A DNA stretch of 34,818 nt from PALSA-1006 sp964532405 (lineage in GTDB: Bacteria > Pseudomonadota > Gammaproteobacteria > Burkholderiales > Gallionellaceae). A program made the translations under genes and the position numbers. Where the stretch lies: positions 1 through 34,818 of the forward strand of contig CAZHIC010000024.1 in assembly GCA_964532405.1 (NCBI GenBank), written 5' to 3'. Positions within the stretch are counted from its first letter, which is position 1; every line of letters begins with the position of its first letter. This document shows positions 1 to 8,945 of the stretch, piece after piece. The notes beneath the pieces were generated by a model, which was not told the origin of the DNA, ran no database searches, and saw nothing but the letters and a program-made list of their open reading frames with translations.

Positions 1-2
1 CC

Positions 3-68
3 GCGCGCAAAGAAACGACGGCCAAAAAACCTGCCGCTGTTAACAGTGCCGCGCCAAGTCGCGCGTGA
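3..68 (+). CDS. 3' end of an unidentified protein-coding gene (partial)
   Basis: The third forward frame is open from the window edge and stops at TGA 66-68. It encodes 21 residues rich in Ala, Lys, Thr and Pro (ARKETTAKKPAAVNSAAPSR...). Such a low-complexity basic tail is typical of the C-terminus of a longer protein, but the family cannot be named from it. The first forward frame is also open to about position 105, so the frame choice rests only on composition. Confidence 0.4.
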   Translation, partial: ARKETTAKKPAAVNSAAPSRA

Positions 69-130
69 CTTCATTTATGCTCAAGGATTGCTTAACCGAG
101 TGCCATGAGCTACTGACACGAGTAACTAAG

Positions 131-160
131 TTCGCTAGCGCACAGAGCATTAGATATAAT
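131..160 (+). promoter_or_regulatory. Candidate sigma70 promoter for the gsp operon
   Basis: A perfect TATAAT lies at 155-160, about 100 bases upstream of gspC. The hexamer at the expected -35 distance (TTCGCT, 131-136, 18-base spacer) is a poor match, so the promoter would be weak or activator-dependent. It is the only good -10 box between the upstream gene and gspC. Confidence 0.35.
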
Positions 161-263
161 CCGCAGACAATATCCTTACCGAATATTTTGCACACCAGCA
201 GTCGATACTTTTCTGCGAAATAATTGCATGCAGTAATCGTTGCTCGAATTTGAATGGAATGTC

Positions 264-863
264 ATGAAATCAGATTTTGGAAAGATAGAAGATCAAGTGA
301 CAGTAGCCGGGATGAGCGTATCGTCGGCTTATATACGCCCGTCACCACTTTGGTACGGAATGGGCGCCTTAATAGTCGGATTGATATTGGCTCGTTGGAT
401 GTGGATTATATTTGCGCCTCACGTTCTGAGCGTGCTCCCGCCAAAATCCGATACCGCAGGAAATCCATCTGCTGCATTATTTGGTATGCCAGTAGCCCCA
501 GTAATGACGGAAATTCTAGGTGGAGCACCGGTATCTGGCATGCGTTTAATCGGCGTGTTTACCGGTAAGCAAGGGTTCGCTGTATTTCGCCTAGATGAAA
601 AACACCAGCTCGGTGTGGCATTGGGTGAGGAGATTTCAAAGGGGATAAAGTTAGTCGAAGTCGCATCGGACTATGTATTTCTTGAGGTCAATGGAATTCA
701 TCAACGATTAGATATGGAAAATAAATTTTCGAGTAATAAATATCTCGTCGCAGTGAGCCAGCCATCATCGACAACCCCCAATTCAAAAAGCATTGTGAAA
801 AGCTGGAATCAGGCACGGCAAGAAATGCAGAATGGAACAGGTTCATCTAATGCGCACCAATAA
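264..863 (+). CDS. gspC: Type II secretion system protein GspC (short form)
   Basis: GspC is the inner-membrane protein that links the assembly platform to the outer-membrane secretin. The 199-residue product has a short cytoplasmic N-terminus, one membrane segment at about residues 31-50 (WYGMGALIVGLILARWMWII), and a periplasmic homology-region domain at about 90-160 (GMRLIGVFTG, FAVFRLDEKHQLGVALGEEI). It ends without a PDZ or coiled-coil domain, which the longer enterobacterial and Vibrio proteins carry. ATG 264 was chosen over the TTG at 240, which adds eight residues. It is the first gene of the gsp operon and overlaps the proposed gspD start. The family call rests on the TM-plus-HR layout and on position. 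Confidence 0.88.
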   Translation: MKSDFGKIEDQVTVAGMSVSSAYIRPSPLWYGMGALIVGLILARWMWIIFAPHVLSVLPPKSDTAGNPSAALFGMPVAPVMTEILGGAPVSGMRLIGVFTGKQGFAVFRLDEKHQLGVALGEEISKGIKLVEVASDYVFLEVNGIHQRLDMENKFSSNKYLVAVSQPSSTTPNSKSIVKSWNQARQEMQNGTGSSNAHQ

Positions 864-2985
864 ATTGGTAAACCTGAGTATTTTTCTAGTCCGGGAGACT
901 TTAATAGGAGCGAGCGAACTATCTTGGTTAAAAAATAAAACGGCGCTGGTGTGGATGTCTCGCCTTTTTTTGGGCGTTGCATTTATATTTTCTTTGTCCG
1001 TGATGGCTGCCACGGAAGAAAAGATATCGCTCAACTTCGTAAACGCAGACATCGAAGAAGTGGTGAAAACAGTGTCGCATATCACCGGAAAGAACTTCCT
1101 CATGGATCCGCGAGTAAAAGGCACGATCAATATCGTTTCAGCCTCACCTGTCCCGGCTCCTTTGGCTTATGACATCTTGCTTTCGGCCTTGCGGATGCAG
1201 GGTTTCGCGGCAGTAGAGTCGGGTGGAGTGACCAAGGTAATGCCGGAAGCGGATGCAAAACTACACATAGGCACTTCCAGTGATACAAGAAGTAGCGGAG
1301 ACAAGCTGGTGACGCGGGTATATATGCTCAAGAACGAATCGGCAGCGCAGATGGTACCGATTCTGCGTCCATTGATAGCACCTAACAATATCGTGGTGGC
1401 ATATCCGAATAACAATGCGCTGGTAGTCACAGATTATGCAAGCAACCTGAAGCGCATCGAACAAATAATATCTTCCATCGATCAACCCAGCGTGGAAGGG
1501 CCGGTGGTCATCTCGGTCAAATATGGTTCGGCATTAGACTTGGCGACGACCATCAATCGCCTGATGCAGGATGGATCAGTCGTTGCCGCCGGCTCGACGG
1601 ATGCCAGCCAACGTTTTACCTTGGTGGCTGACTCGCGCAGCAACTCCCTGCTACTGCGTACGGATAGTTCGGCACGGGCAACGCGGGTACGCGAACTGAT
1701 TGCAAAACTGGATATTGCTGGCACCGCTCCCGGCAACATGCATGTCGTCTATCTGAAAAATGCAGATGCAGCAAAAATCGCTCAGACTTTACGCTCCGTC
1801 GTATCCGGTGACACCTCCGTGGCAGCCGCCCCAGGCGCACTTGTAGGTGCCACGCCCACGGGCAGTAGCAGTGGCATGATTCAAGCCGACACAGCCTCTA
1901 ACGCACTCATTATTACCGCCCCAGATGCGATATATAACAATCTGCGCGCGGTGGTTGAGATGCTAGATGTGCGTCGTGCACAGGTATTTGTAGAAGCCCT
2001 GATCGCCGAGGTAACAGCAGACAAAGTGGCTGAATTCGGCGTGCAGTGGCAGTCATTAAATGGTATCAGTCAGGCTGGGACACAGGTCATCGGCGGTACA
2101 AATTTCGGCACGACCGGCAATATCATCACGTCGTCGGCAAACATCGGCACAGTGGGGCAGGGCTTGAACGTCGGCATCGTCAACGGCTCCAGCACCATAC
2201 CCGGATTAGGACAAGTACTAAATCTTGGCATGCTGGCTAAATTTTTGGAGAGCCAAACAAATGCCAACATTCTATCCACGCCGAATCTGCTGACTCTGGA
2301 CAACGAAGAAGCCAAAATCATCATCGGACAGAACGTGCCATTTATCACCGGCAGTTACGCGCAAACCGGGTCGAGCACGACCGCTTCGCCGTTCCAGACT
2401 ATCGAGCGCAAAGACGTCGGTTTGACATTGCGTATCAAACCGCAAATTTCAGAGGGAGCCACGGTAAAATTGCAGGTATATCAGGAAGTGTCCAGCGTGC
2501 AAAATCTAAACAATGCCGCCGGCGTCATTACCAACAAACGTTCGCTGGAATCGAGCGTGCTGGTGGAAGAAGGTCAGATCGTGGTACTGGGCGGCTTAAT
2601 CCAAGACTCGGTATCTATCGGCGAAGACAAGGTGCCGCTGCTGGGAGACATCCCCTGGCTGGGTAGTTTTTTCCGCCACGAGACGCGGCGCAGCAGCAAA
2701 ACGAATCTGATGATCTTCATTCGTCCCTATATTTTGCGCACCGCGATAGCATCAAACGGCTTAACCCAAGATCGTTATGAGTATTTGCGCGGCGAAGAAA
2801 AAAGCAGCCAACTGCCTTCGCGCGTCGTGATGCCGAATATGCCCGCACCGACTTTGCCGCCCTTGGCGATCAAAGCCGTTCCTCCATCGAGTTCAAATAA
2901 CGAAGCGTCTCAACTGCCGCCTTCTCCACCATTGGGAGGGGCATCAGAATCCGGTTCCGACAAACCTTCCTCCAACAAACCCTGA
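850..2985 (+). CDS. gspD: Type II secretion system secretin GspD
   Basis: GspD forms the outer-membrane secretin channel. A signal-peptide core (MSRLFLGVAFIFSLSVMAA) is followed by the N0 domain (KISLNFVNADIEEVVKTVSH), further N-domains with repeated VYLKNADAAKIAQTLRSVV-type segments, and the C-terminal secretin domain with the signature VPLLGDIPWLGSFFRHETRR near residue 600. The C-terminal tail is rich in Pro and Ser. The start is uncertain: ATG 850 has a weak purine-rich site upstream and overlaps gspC, whereas ATG 955 begins right at the signal-peptide core but lacks a ribosome site. The frame is open from 832. About 711 residues from 850, within the usual secretin range. Confidence 0.93.
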   Translation: MRTNKLVNLSIFLVRETLIGASELSWLKNKTALVWMSRLFLGVAFIFSLSVMAATEEKISLNFVNADIEEVVKTVSHITGKNFLMDPRVKGTINIVSASPVPAPLAYDILLSALRMQGFAAVESGGVTKVMPEADAKLHIGTSSDTRSSGDKLVTRVYMLKNESAAQMVPILRPLIAPNNIVVAYPNNNALVVTDYASNLKRIEQIISSIDQPSVEGPVVISVKYGSALDLATTINRLMQDGSVVAAGSTDASQRFTLVADSRSNSLLLRTDSSARATRVRELIAKLDIAGTAPGNMHVVYLKNADAAKIAQTLRSVVSGDTSVAAAPGALVGATPTGSSSGMIQADTASNALIITAPDAIYNNLRAVVEMLDVRRAQVFVEALIAEVTADKVAEFGVQWQSLNGISQAGTQVIGGTNFGTTGNIITSSANIGTVGQGLNVGIVNGSSTIPGLGQVLNLGMLAKFLESQTNANILSTPNLLTLDNEEAKIIIGQNVPFITGSYAQTGSSTTASPFQTIERKDVGLTLRIKPQISEGATVKLQVYQEVSSVQNLNNAAGVITNKRSLESSVLVEEGQIVVLGGLIQDSVSIGEDKVPLLGDIPWLGSFFRHETRRSSKTNLMIFIRPYILRTAIASNGLTQDRYEYLRGEEKSSQLPSRVVMPNMPAPTLPPLAIKAVPPSSSNNEASQLPPSPPLGGASESGSDKPSSNKP

Positions 2986-2998
2986 GCACGCAAAAATT

Positions 2999-4501
2999 AT
3001 GGATGCGTTTGCACCCCACTCGCCGGTTAAAGCATTATCAAAAAAGATCCCCTACTCTTTTGCAAAAAGCAAAGGCGTGTTGTTGATGCATTTGGATATA
3101 GATACCGCAAACGTTTCGCTGCGTAGCGATGCGGCGGCAGAGACGCTGGCGGAAGTGCGGCGTGTACTGGGTGTGCCACTACATGCGACACTAATCTCTG
3201 TGGCCGATTTCGATCACGCGCTGGCACGCGCTTATGCTCAGGCGGAAGGTTCGGCAGCAGCGATGGTTGAAGATGCCGAGCAGGACATGGATTTGTCGCA
3301 ACTGGTGCATAATTTGCCGCAGACAGAAGACTTGCTTGATGCAGAGAACGATGCGCCCGTAATCCGCATGATCAACGCGCTGTTGACACAAGCCGTGCGC
3401 GAGAATGCTTCCGACATTCACATCGAACCTTTTGAAACACGCTCGGTCGTGCGCTTCCGTATCGACGGTACATTAAAAGATGTGATCGAGCCGCATCGTG
3501 CGTTGCATGCCGCGATGGCCTCGCGTATCAAGATCATGGCCGAACTGGACATCGCCGAAAAGCGCCTGCCACAAGACGGGCGTATCACTTTGCGTTTGGC
3601 CGGACGTCCGGTGGATGTGCGCGTCTCGACTTTGCCTACAGGGCACGGCGAGCGCGTGGTGCTGCGTCTGCTCGATAAAGATGCAGGACGTCTCGAGTTA
3701 TCGCGCCTCGGCATGCAGGGAGAAACCCTGCTTGAAATGGATGCGCTGGTCAAACAGCCGCATGGCATCGTGCTGGTGACGGGGCCGACCGGATCCGGAA
3801 AAACCACTACGCTATATGCCGCACTATCGCGTATTGATGCGACAGTAACCAATGTGATGACCGTAGAAGACCCCATTGAATACGACCTCGATGGCATCGG
3901 TCAGACGCAAGTGAACCCGCGTATCGACATGAGCTTCGCGCGCGCCTTGCGCGCGATTCTGCGCCAAGACCCCGATGTGATTATGATCGGCGAAATACGT
4001 GATCTGGAGACAGCGCAGATTGCCGTACAAGCCAGCCTGACCGGACACTTGGTGTTGGCGACACTCCACACCAATGACACCTCCAGCTCCGTCACCCGTT
4101 TGACCGACATGGGGATCGAGCCTTTCCTGCTGTCCTCAAGCTTACTCGGCGTGCTGGCTCAGCGTTTAGTGCGCAGCTTGTGTACCAGTTGCCGTGGGGT
4201 TTACACACCTAGCACAGCCGAGCTGGCCTTGTTCGAGGGCGTGGATTTGCCGACGGTTCTCTATCGTCCCGCAGGTTGTCCTGCTTGTGGAAACAGCGGC
4301 TATCGCGGGCGCACCGGAATTTATGAGCTACTGACGGTAGATGACGGGATGCGGCATCTGATCCACGACCGCGCTTCCGAGCTGGATTTGCGCCAGTATG
4401 CCTTGCAACATGGTATGCGCGGTTTACGCCAAGACGGGTTGCGCTTGGCTGCAACCGGCATGACCTCGCTGGAAGAGCTGCTGCGCGTAACCCGGGAATG
4501 A
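2999..4501 (+). CDS. gspE: Type II secretion system ATPase GspE
   Basis: GspE is the cytoplasmic hexameric ATPase that powers pseudopilus growth. The 500-residue product has an N-terminal N1E-like region, then the GspE/PilB ATPase domain. Walker A is GPTGSGKT (residues 262-269), the Asp box is around DASVTNVMTVEDPIEYDLDG-like sequence just downstream (VMTVEDPIEY), Walker B is DPDVIMIGEIRD, and the His box is TGHLVLATLHTNDT. A zinc-binding CxxC pair (CTSC near 395 and CPAC near 427) is present, as in classical GspE. The gene starts 13 bases after gspD and is followed by gspF after 8 bases. An internal ATG at 3086 is an alternative start. Confidence 0.96.
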   Translation: MDAFAPHSPVKALSKKIPYSFAKSKGVLLMHLDIDTANVSLRSDAAAETLAEVRRVLGVPLHATLISVADFDHALARAYAQAEGSAAAMVEDAEQDMDLSQLVHNLPQTEDLLDAENDAPVIRMINALLTQAVRENASDIHIEPFETRSVVRFRIDGTLKDVIEPHRALHAAMASRIKIMAELDIAEKRLPQDGRITLRLAGRPVDVRVSTLPTGHGERVVLRLLDKDAGRLELSRLGMQGETLLEMDALVKQPHGIVLVTGPTGSGKTTTLYAALSRIDATVTNVMTVEDPIEYDLDGIGQTQVNPRIDMSFARALRAILRQDPDVIMIGEIRDLETAQIAVQASLTGHLVLATLHTNDTSSSVTRLTDMGIEPFLLSSSLLGVLAQRLVRSLCTSCRGVYTPSTAELALFEGVDLPTVLYRPAGCPACGNSGYRGRTGIYELLTVDDGMRHLIHDRASELDLRQYALQHGMRGLRQDGLRLAATGMTSLEELLRVTRE

Positions 4502-4509
4502 CGCGCTAA

Positions 4510-5736
4510 ATGGCCGCCTTCCGTTTTGAAGCACTGGATGCTGCGGGGCGCGCCTCGCGAGGCGTAGTCGAAGCCGACACGCTGCGTCACGCGCGGGCTA
4601 ACTTACGCGAATCCGGACTGACCGTTATCGCCGTGCAAGTCCTGTCACAGGAAAGCTTGCAGGCGGGCACCGGGGCGAGTTGGCGCGAACGTTTTCGTCC
4701 GGGCATCTCCAGCGCACAGCTCGGTCTAATCACGCGGCAATTAGCCACATTACTGGCCGCTGGCCTGACTCTGGAACAAGCTCTCAACGCGCTGATCGAA
4801 CAGAACGAAAGTGAAACGGCAAGCCAAGTGCTCGCCGGCGTTCGGGCGGAGATATTGGCCGGCCACACCCTGGCACAAGCGATGGCCAAATACGAACGCG
4901 TGTTCCCGGACATCTACCTTGCCTTGGTCAAAGCGGGAGAAGCGACGGGCGAATTGGGGCACGTCATGTCGAGACTGGCTGACTACACAGAATCGCGTCA
5001 AGCGTTGCAGCAAAAAGTGGGGCTGGCTTTCGTTTATCCCGCCATCGTCACCGCAGTGGCCTTGCTCGTGGTGACCGGATTGCTGATGTATGTCGTGCCG
5101 CAGGTAGTGGGTGTATTTCAGCAATCGCACCAAAGCTTGCCGCTGTTGACGCGTCTCTTGATCGGATTAAGTTCGGGTTTGCAAGCAACATGGCCCTATT
5201 TACTGGCACTCATCGCAGCGGCAGTATTCGCCGCCCGCACGGTATTACAGCATGAAGAGATGCGTTATCACTGGCATCTGCATCTGCTGCGCCTGCCCGT
5301 GATAGGCCGTCTGGTACGCGGTGTCAATTCGGCGCGCATGGCGAGCACTTTGGCCATTCTCGCCGGCAGCGGCGTTCCTTTGCTTGCCTCGCTGCAAGCT
5401 GCCGCAGGCGTGGTAAACAACTTACCCATGCGACGGGCACTGGAGGAGGCATCGAAAAAAGTCCGCGAAGGAATTGAGCTAAGCCGGGCATTGGCAGTAT
5501 CGGGATTATTTCCGCCCATCCTTATCCATCTGATCGCCAGCGGCGAATCCAGCGGAAAACTGGATGCCATGCTAGAGCGTGCCGCAGCTCAGCAGGAGCA
5601 AGAAGTCGGCAACTATACCTCGGTGTTGACCGCACTGCTTGAACCCATCCTTATTCTGACAATGGGCGTTGTGGTGTTGCTGATCGTACTGGCGATTTTG
5701 ATGCCCATCATCGACATGAATCAAATGGTGCGCTGA
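4510..5736 (+). CDS. gspF: Type II secretion system inner-membrane platform protein GspF
   Basis: GspF is the polytopic inner-membrane platform protein that couples GspE to pseudopilin assembly. The 408 residues show the usual two-fold repeat of T2SSF cytoplasmic domains (each with a LATLLAAGLTLEQAL- or LAILAGSGVPLLASL-like segment) and three hydrophobic segments: about 173-193, 222-240, and a C-terminal one (ILTMGVVVLLIVLAILMPII). The N-terminal MAAFRFEALDAAGRASRGVV is characteristic of the family. Length is normal, and it sits between gspE and the pseudopilin genes. Confidence 0.95.
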   Translation: MAAFRFEALDAAGRASRGVVEADTLRHARANLRESGLTVIAVQVLSQESLQAGTGASWRERFRPGISSAQLGLITRQLATLLAAGLTLEQALNALIEQNESETASQVLAGVRAEILAGHTLAQAMAKYERVFPDIYLALVKAGEATGELGHVMSRLADYTESRQALQQKVGLAFVYPAIVTAVALLVVTGLLMYVVPQVVGVFQQSHQSLPLLTRLLIGLSSGLQATWPYLLALIAAAVFAARTVLQHEEMRYHWHLHLLRLPVIGRLVRGVNSARMASTLAILAGSGVPLLASLQAAAGVVNNLPMRRALEEASKKVREGIELSRALAVSGLFPPILIHLIASGESSGKLDAMLERAAAQQEQEVGNYTSVLTALLEPILILTMGVVVLLIVLAILMPIIDMNQMVR

Positions 5737-5786
5737 ACGAAATTCTTTCAGCTCGATTATTAAATATCCTTTGGAAAACCTTCATC

Positions 5787-6230
5787 ATGAATATCAATAA
5801 AAGCACAAACATTCGCTCCCGTGGCTTCACCCTCATCGAGGTGATGGTCGTTATTGTCATCCTCGGGATACTCGCGGCATTGATCGTCCCCAAAGTGATG
5901 GGTCGCCCCGATGAGGCACGCATCACTGCCGCCAAGCAGGACATCGGCTCTATCGTGCAAGCGCTCAAGCTCTACAAGCTCGATAACATGCGCTACCCCA
6001 GCACCGAGCAAGGCTTACAAGCCCTGGTCAAAAAACCCACTTCTGCGCCGATCCCGCCAAACTGGAAAGGCAACGGCTATCTGGAAAAACTACCCAACGA
6101 TCCATGGGGCAATGCCTTTCAATATCTGCAACCCGGCTTACACGGGGATGTCGATGTGATAAGCAAGGGAGCAGACGGCGCGGCGGGGGGAGAAGGCAGC
6201 GATGCCGACATAGGCTCATGGGAACTGTAA
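5787..6230 (+). CDS. gspG: Major pseudopilin GspG
   Basis: GspG is the main subunit of the periplasmic pseudopilus. The 147-residue precursor has a short basic leader ending at Gly, then the methylated prepilin helix FTLIEVMVVIVILGILAALI with Glu at mature position 5. The C-terminal part has the GspG-specific region (YPSTEQGLQALV, YLEKLPNDPWGNAFQYLQPG) and a C-terminal acidic Ca-binding-like loop. Processing needs a prepilin peptidase (GspO/PilD) that is not in this window. A 50-base spacer separates it from gspF, the longest gap in the first half of the operon. Confidence 0.96.
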   Translation: MNINKSTNIRSRGFTLIEVMVVIVILGILAALIVPKVMGRPDEARITAAKQDIGSIVQALKLYKLDNMRYPSTEQGLQALVKKPTSAPIPPNWKGNGYLEKLPNDPWGNAFQYLQPGLHGDVDVISKGADGAAGGEGSDADIGSWEL

Positions 6231-6751
6231 AAGGTCGTTTCATTTCACCTTTCACTTTTCATCGGATTGATAAAGGCTTCACGCTTGTCGAGTTGCTGGT
6301 CGTCCTGGTCGTCATGGGGATAGCTCTCGGTATCGTGGTGGTACAACTGATGCCGGATGAGCGGACCACGCTACGCGAAGAGGCTGCTCGCCTCGCTTTA
6401 TTGCTTGAAAATGCAGGGCTAGAGGCACGCTCCAGCGGGCACTCTTTAGCGTGGTCCGGCGAGAATACGCGCTACCTCTTCTGGAAAAAAAACAACTACA
6501 ACGACTGGGTGCGTATAGAAGATGACACCGCTTTTCGTCCGCGCCCCTTGCCCGATGGAATTAATATCAACGAAATCACCGTTGAAGATCAACCGATCAA
6601 ACATGGAGAACAACTCGCGCTAAGCGCCTCTGCCTTCGCCCTGCCTTTCCGTATTCGCCTGAGCAATGCTGTCGCCAGCACGAATGTCGTCGGCAAGAGC
6701 ACGGGCGAGGTTATTGTGGAATCAAATGACTTGTCGAATGAAACCAAATAA
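6218..6751 (+). CDS. gspH: Minor pseudopilin GspH
   Basis: GspH is a minor pseudopilin of the secretion pseudopilus. The start chosen is ATG 6218, which overlaps the gspG end by 13 bases and gives 177 residues with a short leader and the cleavage motif KG/FTLVELLVVLVVMGIALG (Glu at mature position 5). The longer upstream open frame lies inside gspG and is not needed. The body is variable, as usual for GspH. It overlaps gspI by 14 bases, which suggests coupled translation. Confidence 0.88.
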   Translation: MGTVKGRFISPFTFHRIDKGFTLVELLVVLVVMGIALGIVVVQLMPDERTTLREEAARLALLLENAGLEARSSGHSLAWSGENTRYLFWKKNNYNDWVRIEDDTAFRPRPLPDGININEITVEDQPIKHGEQLALSASAFALPFRIRLSNAVASTNVVGKSTGEVIVESNDLSNETK

Positions 6752-7163
6752 TCCATCAGGTGCAATGTTCCATCATTCTTGCAGAAGAAAGGGACAGCGC
6801 GGATTCACCTTGCTGGAGACGTTAGTCGCGCTAGCCATTTTGGCAATCGCCCTCGCGGCAGTATTGCGCGCCACGGGTGCGGCCACGAACCACGCCGGAG
6901 AAATGCGCATACGCCTACTCGCCGATTGGATAGCGCAAAATCGTCTCGCGCTCCACGCCGCCCGTGGCGACTGGCTACCTGCCGGAACCCAAAACGGCGA
7001 AGAAACACAAGCGGGCGTACGCTTGCTATGGAAAGAAGAAATCAGCGATACACCCAACCCGGCATTCCGGCGTATCGAAATAAGCATCTCCGACCCGACA
7101 CAACCAGACAGCCATGTGCTGCGTCGCTTGAGCGGCTATCTGGCCGAGGTGGCGCGCAGATGA
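6738..7163 (+). CDS. gspI: Minor pseudopilin GspI
   Basis: GspI initiates the pseudopilus tip together with GspJ and GspK. From ATG 6738 (overlapping gspH) the product is 141 residues, with leader Gly then FTLLETLVALAILAIALAAV, Glu at mature position 5, and the typical GspI segment (ADWIAQNRLALHAARGDWLP) followed by a short beta domain. ATG 6765 is an alternative start that shortens the leader by nine residues. The gene overlaps gspJ by the ATGA arrangement at 7160-7163. Confidence 0.9.
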   Translation: MKPNNPSGAMFHHSCRRKGQRGFTLLETLVALAILAIALAAVLRATGAATNHAGEMRIRLLADWIAQNRLALHAARGDWLPAGTQNGEETQAGVRLLWKEEISDTPNPAFRRIEISISDPTQPDSHVLRRLSGYLAEVARR

Positions 7164-7765
7164 CCCCTTCAAAAACACAGCATGGTCTCACGCTGATCGA
7201 ACTGCTGGTAGCCTTGGTGATCCTGACTTTTATTTCGGTTGCAGGTTATCGCGGCTTGAACGCGGTATTGCAAACCCGCGAACGTGTTGCTCAAGAAACC
7301 AGAAAGTGGCAGCACCTGGCATTTTTCTTTTCTCGAATGGAGTTGGACATTGCCCAAGCGGTACATCGCCCGGTGCGCGAATCGGCGGTTAGCCTCTCGC
7401 CGGAATGGATAGGGCACAACATTACGGTCGGCGAGAACGATGCCGAGCTCACTTTTACCCGCGCGGGCATAAGCGATCAGGGGTTTGAAATGTTACCTCC
7501 CCAACGCATCGCTTACCGCCTCGATCATGGGATGATTGTCATGTTACGCTGGCCCGCGCTGGATCAAGGCCCGCGCACCACACCTATCCGCTACCCTTTG
7601 TTGGAAGGTGTGCGTGAATTCAAGTTACGCTATTTGGACGGCAGCAATAATTGGCAAGGGCAATGGCCTCTGGCAAGTACGACTTCCGGGATGCCTTCTG
7701 CTGTCGAGATGAATCTCACACTAACCAGTGGGGAAAAGATTACACGGATTTTTGCGCTGCAATGA
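7160..7765 (+). CDS. gspJ: Minor pseudopilin GspJ
   Basis: GspJ is part of the tip complex GspI-GspJ-GspK. The start is ATG 7160 inside the gspI stop (ATGA), giving 201 residues. The leader is very short (MTPSKTQHG) and is followed by LTLIELLVALVILTFISVAG, so Leu rather than Phe is the first mature residue. Downstream segments (RERVAQETRKWQHLAFFFSR, MELDIAQAVHRPVR, and a FKLRYLDGSNNWQGQWP-like end) match the GspJ pattern. It overlaps gspK by four bases. Confidence 0.92.
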   Translation: MTPSKTQHGLTLIELLVALVILTFISVAGYRGLNAVLQTRERVAQETRKWQHLAFFFSRMELDIAQAVHRPVRESAVSLSPEWIGHNITVGENDAELTFTRAGISDQGFEMLPPQRIAYRLDHGMIVMLRWPALDQGPRTTPIRYPLLEGVREFKLRYLDGSNNWQGQWPLASTTSGMPSAVEMNLTLTSGEKITRIFALQ

Positions 7766-8751
7766 ACACTTATTTATTCACGATGCCCGATGTCCGCCCG
7801 TCACTGTCCCGGCAAACGGAGATCGGAGCGCGACATTTAAAAACAGAACAAAACGGCGTAGCTGTCATTATGGTGATGCTGATCGTGGCGCTCGCCACCA
7901 CGCTCGCCGTATATATATCCCAGCAACAGAATTTATGGCAACGTCAGGTCGAAACCCAATTCGATCACACCCAAGCGCGGCGGCTGGGGATTGCCGGAAT
8001 CGATTGGGCGAGAGCGGTGTTAGCCTATGACGCGCATTCAAACAATATCGATCATGAGACAGAGATGTGGACGTTGCGATTACCTGCCATGCCGGTAGAA
8101 AACGGCGAAGTCATCGGCACCATAGAAGACCGGCAGGGTTTATTCGATCTCAACAGTATCGTGCGCGGCGGCGCCAGCAACCCGTCCGAGATCGCCAAGT
8201 TTCAACGTCTGCTGTCTATCCTCGGCCTGCCCGTAGAACTGGCAGCGAACTTGGCTGACTGGATAGATGCCGATAGCGACGCTCAATCTCCCGGAGGCGC
8301 AGAAGACACTTACTACCTCGCCCTTCCCCGCCCTTATCGGGCCGCCAACAGACAGCTTGTTGAAATGGGCGAATTGGCTCGTATAAAAGGATTTGATGCA
8401 CAAAATATCGCGCGCCTAAAACCTTTTGTCGCCGTGCTGCCGACAAGCGGAGCGATCAATGTCAACTTCGCTCCGGCGGAAGTGCTGGCAGCTATAGCTC
8501 AGAACCTGTCCTTGTCCGATGCGCGCCTGCTCATACAGCAGCGACGCGGCAATCCTTTCAAGGACATCACCGATTTCAAACAACGCCTGCCCAACTCGAA
8601 TATCAAAATAGAGGACAGTGATATAGCGGTCAGCAGCAGCTTCTTTTTGATAACCGGACGTGCCTTCGTGAACAATTCGCAAGTCGTCACGCAAGCACTG
8701 GTACAACGCTCTCAGGGTTGGCCTTCCGTTGTTTGGCAGAACGTACAGTGA
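7762..8751 (+). CDS. gspK: Minor pseudopilin GspK
   Basis: GspK caps the pseudopilus tip. From ATG 7762 (ATGA overlap with gspJ) it is 329 residues. The leader of about 32 residues is longer than in the other pseudopilins, and the helix is QNG/VAVIMVMLIVALATTLAV. The Glu at mature position 5 is missing, which is the known peculiarity of the GspK family. The large C-terminal domain contains GTIEDRQGLFDLNSIV and DWIDADSDAQSPGGAEDTYY, both family hallmarks. Confidence 0.93.
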   Translation: MNTYLFTMPDVRPSLSRQTEIGARHLKTEQNGVAVIMVMLIVALATTLAVYISQQQNLWQRQVETQFDHTQARRLGIAGIDWARAVLAYDAHSNNIDHETEMWTLRLPAMPVENGEVIGTIEDRQGLFDLNSIVRGGASNPSEIAKFQRLLSILGLPVELAANLADWIDADSDAQSPGGAEDTYYLALPRPYRAANRQLVEMGELARIKGFDAQNIARLKPFVAVLPTSGAINVNFAPAEVLAAIAQNLSLSDARLLIQQRRGNPFKDITDFKQRLPNSNIKIEDSDIAVSSSFFLITGRAFVNNSQVVTQALVQRSQGWPSVVWQNVQ

Positions 8752-8768
8752 ACATCGGGAGAAATCGT

Positions 8769-8945
8769 ATGAGCCATTTAAATCAGTCCAATTGTCGCCA
8801 GCCTCACGAACTCAGCGAATTGACTTGCGCTTTCCAGGTTGCAAACACATGTCGGCGCAATGCGACAACATCGTTCAGTACCAAACAAATATCGAATATC
8901 TCCATACGTAATAAAAATTATGCAGACAAATGGAACATGCCATGA
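8769..8945 (+). CDS. Small ORF of 58 codons between gspK and gspL (unrecognised)
   Basis: I do not recognise this protein. The case for translation comes from the DNA. A good ribosome site (GGGAGA, 8757-8762) lies six bases before ATG 8769, directly after the gspK stop. The stop TGA 8943-8945 overlaps the gspL ATG at 8942 as ATGA, the same coupling seen at other junctions of this operon. The product is polar with three Cys and has no signal peptide or membrane segment. Its composition is unremarkable, so it may be only a leader that delivers ribosomes to gspL, or a chance frame. Confidence 0.35.
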   Translation: MSHLNQSNCRQPHELSELTCAFQVANTCRRNATTSFSTKQISNISIRNKNYADKWNMP

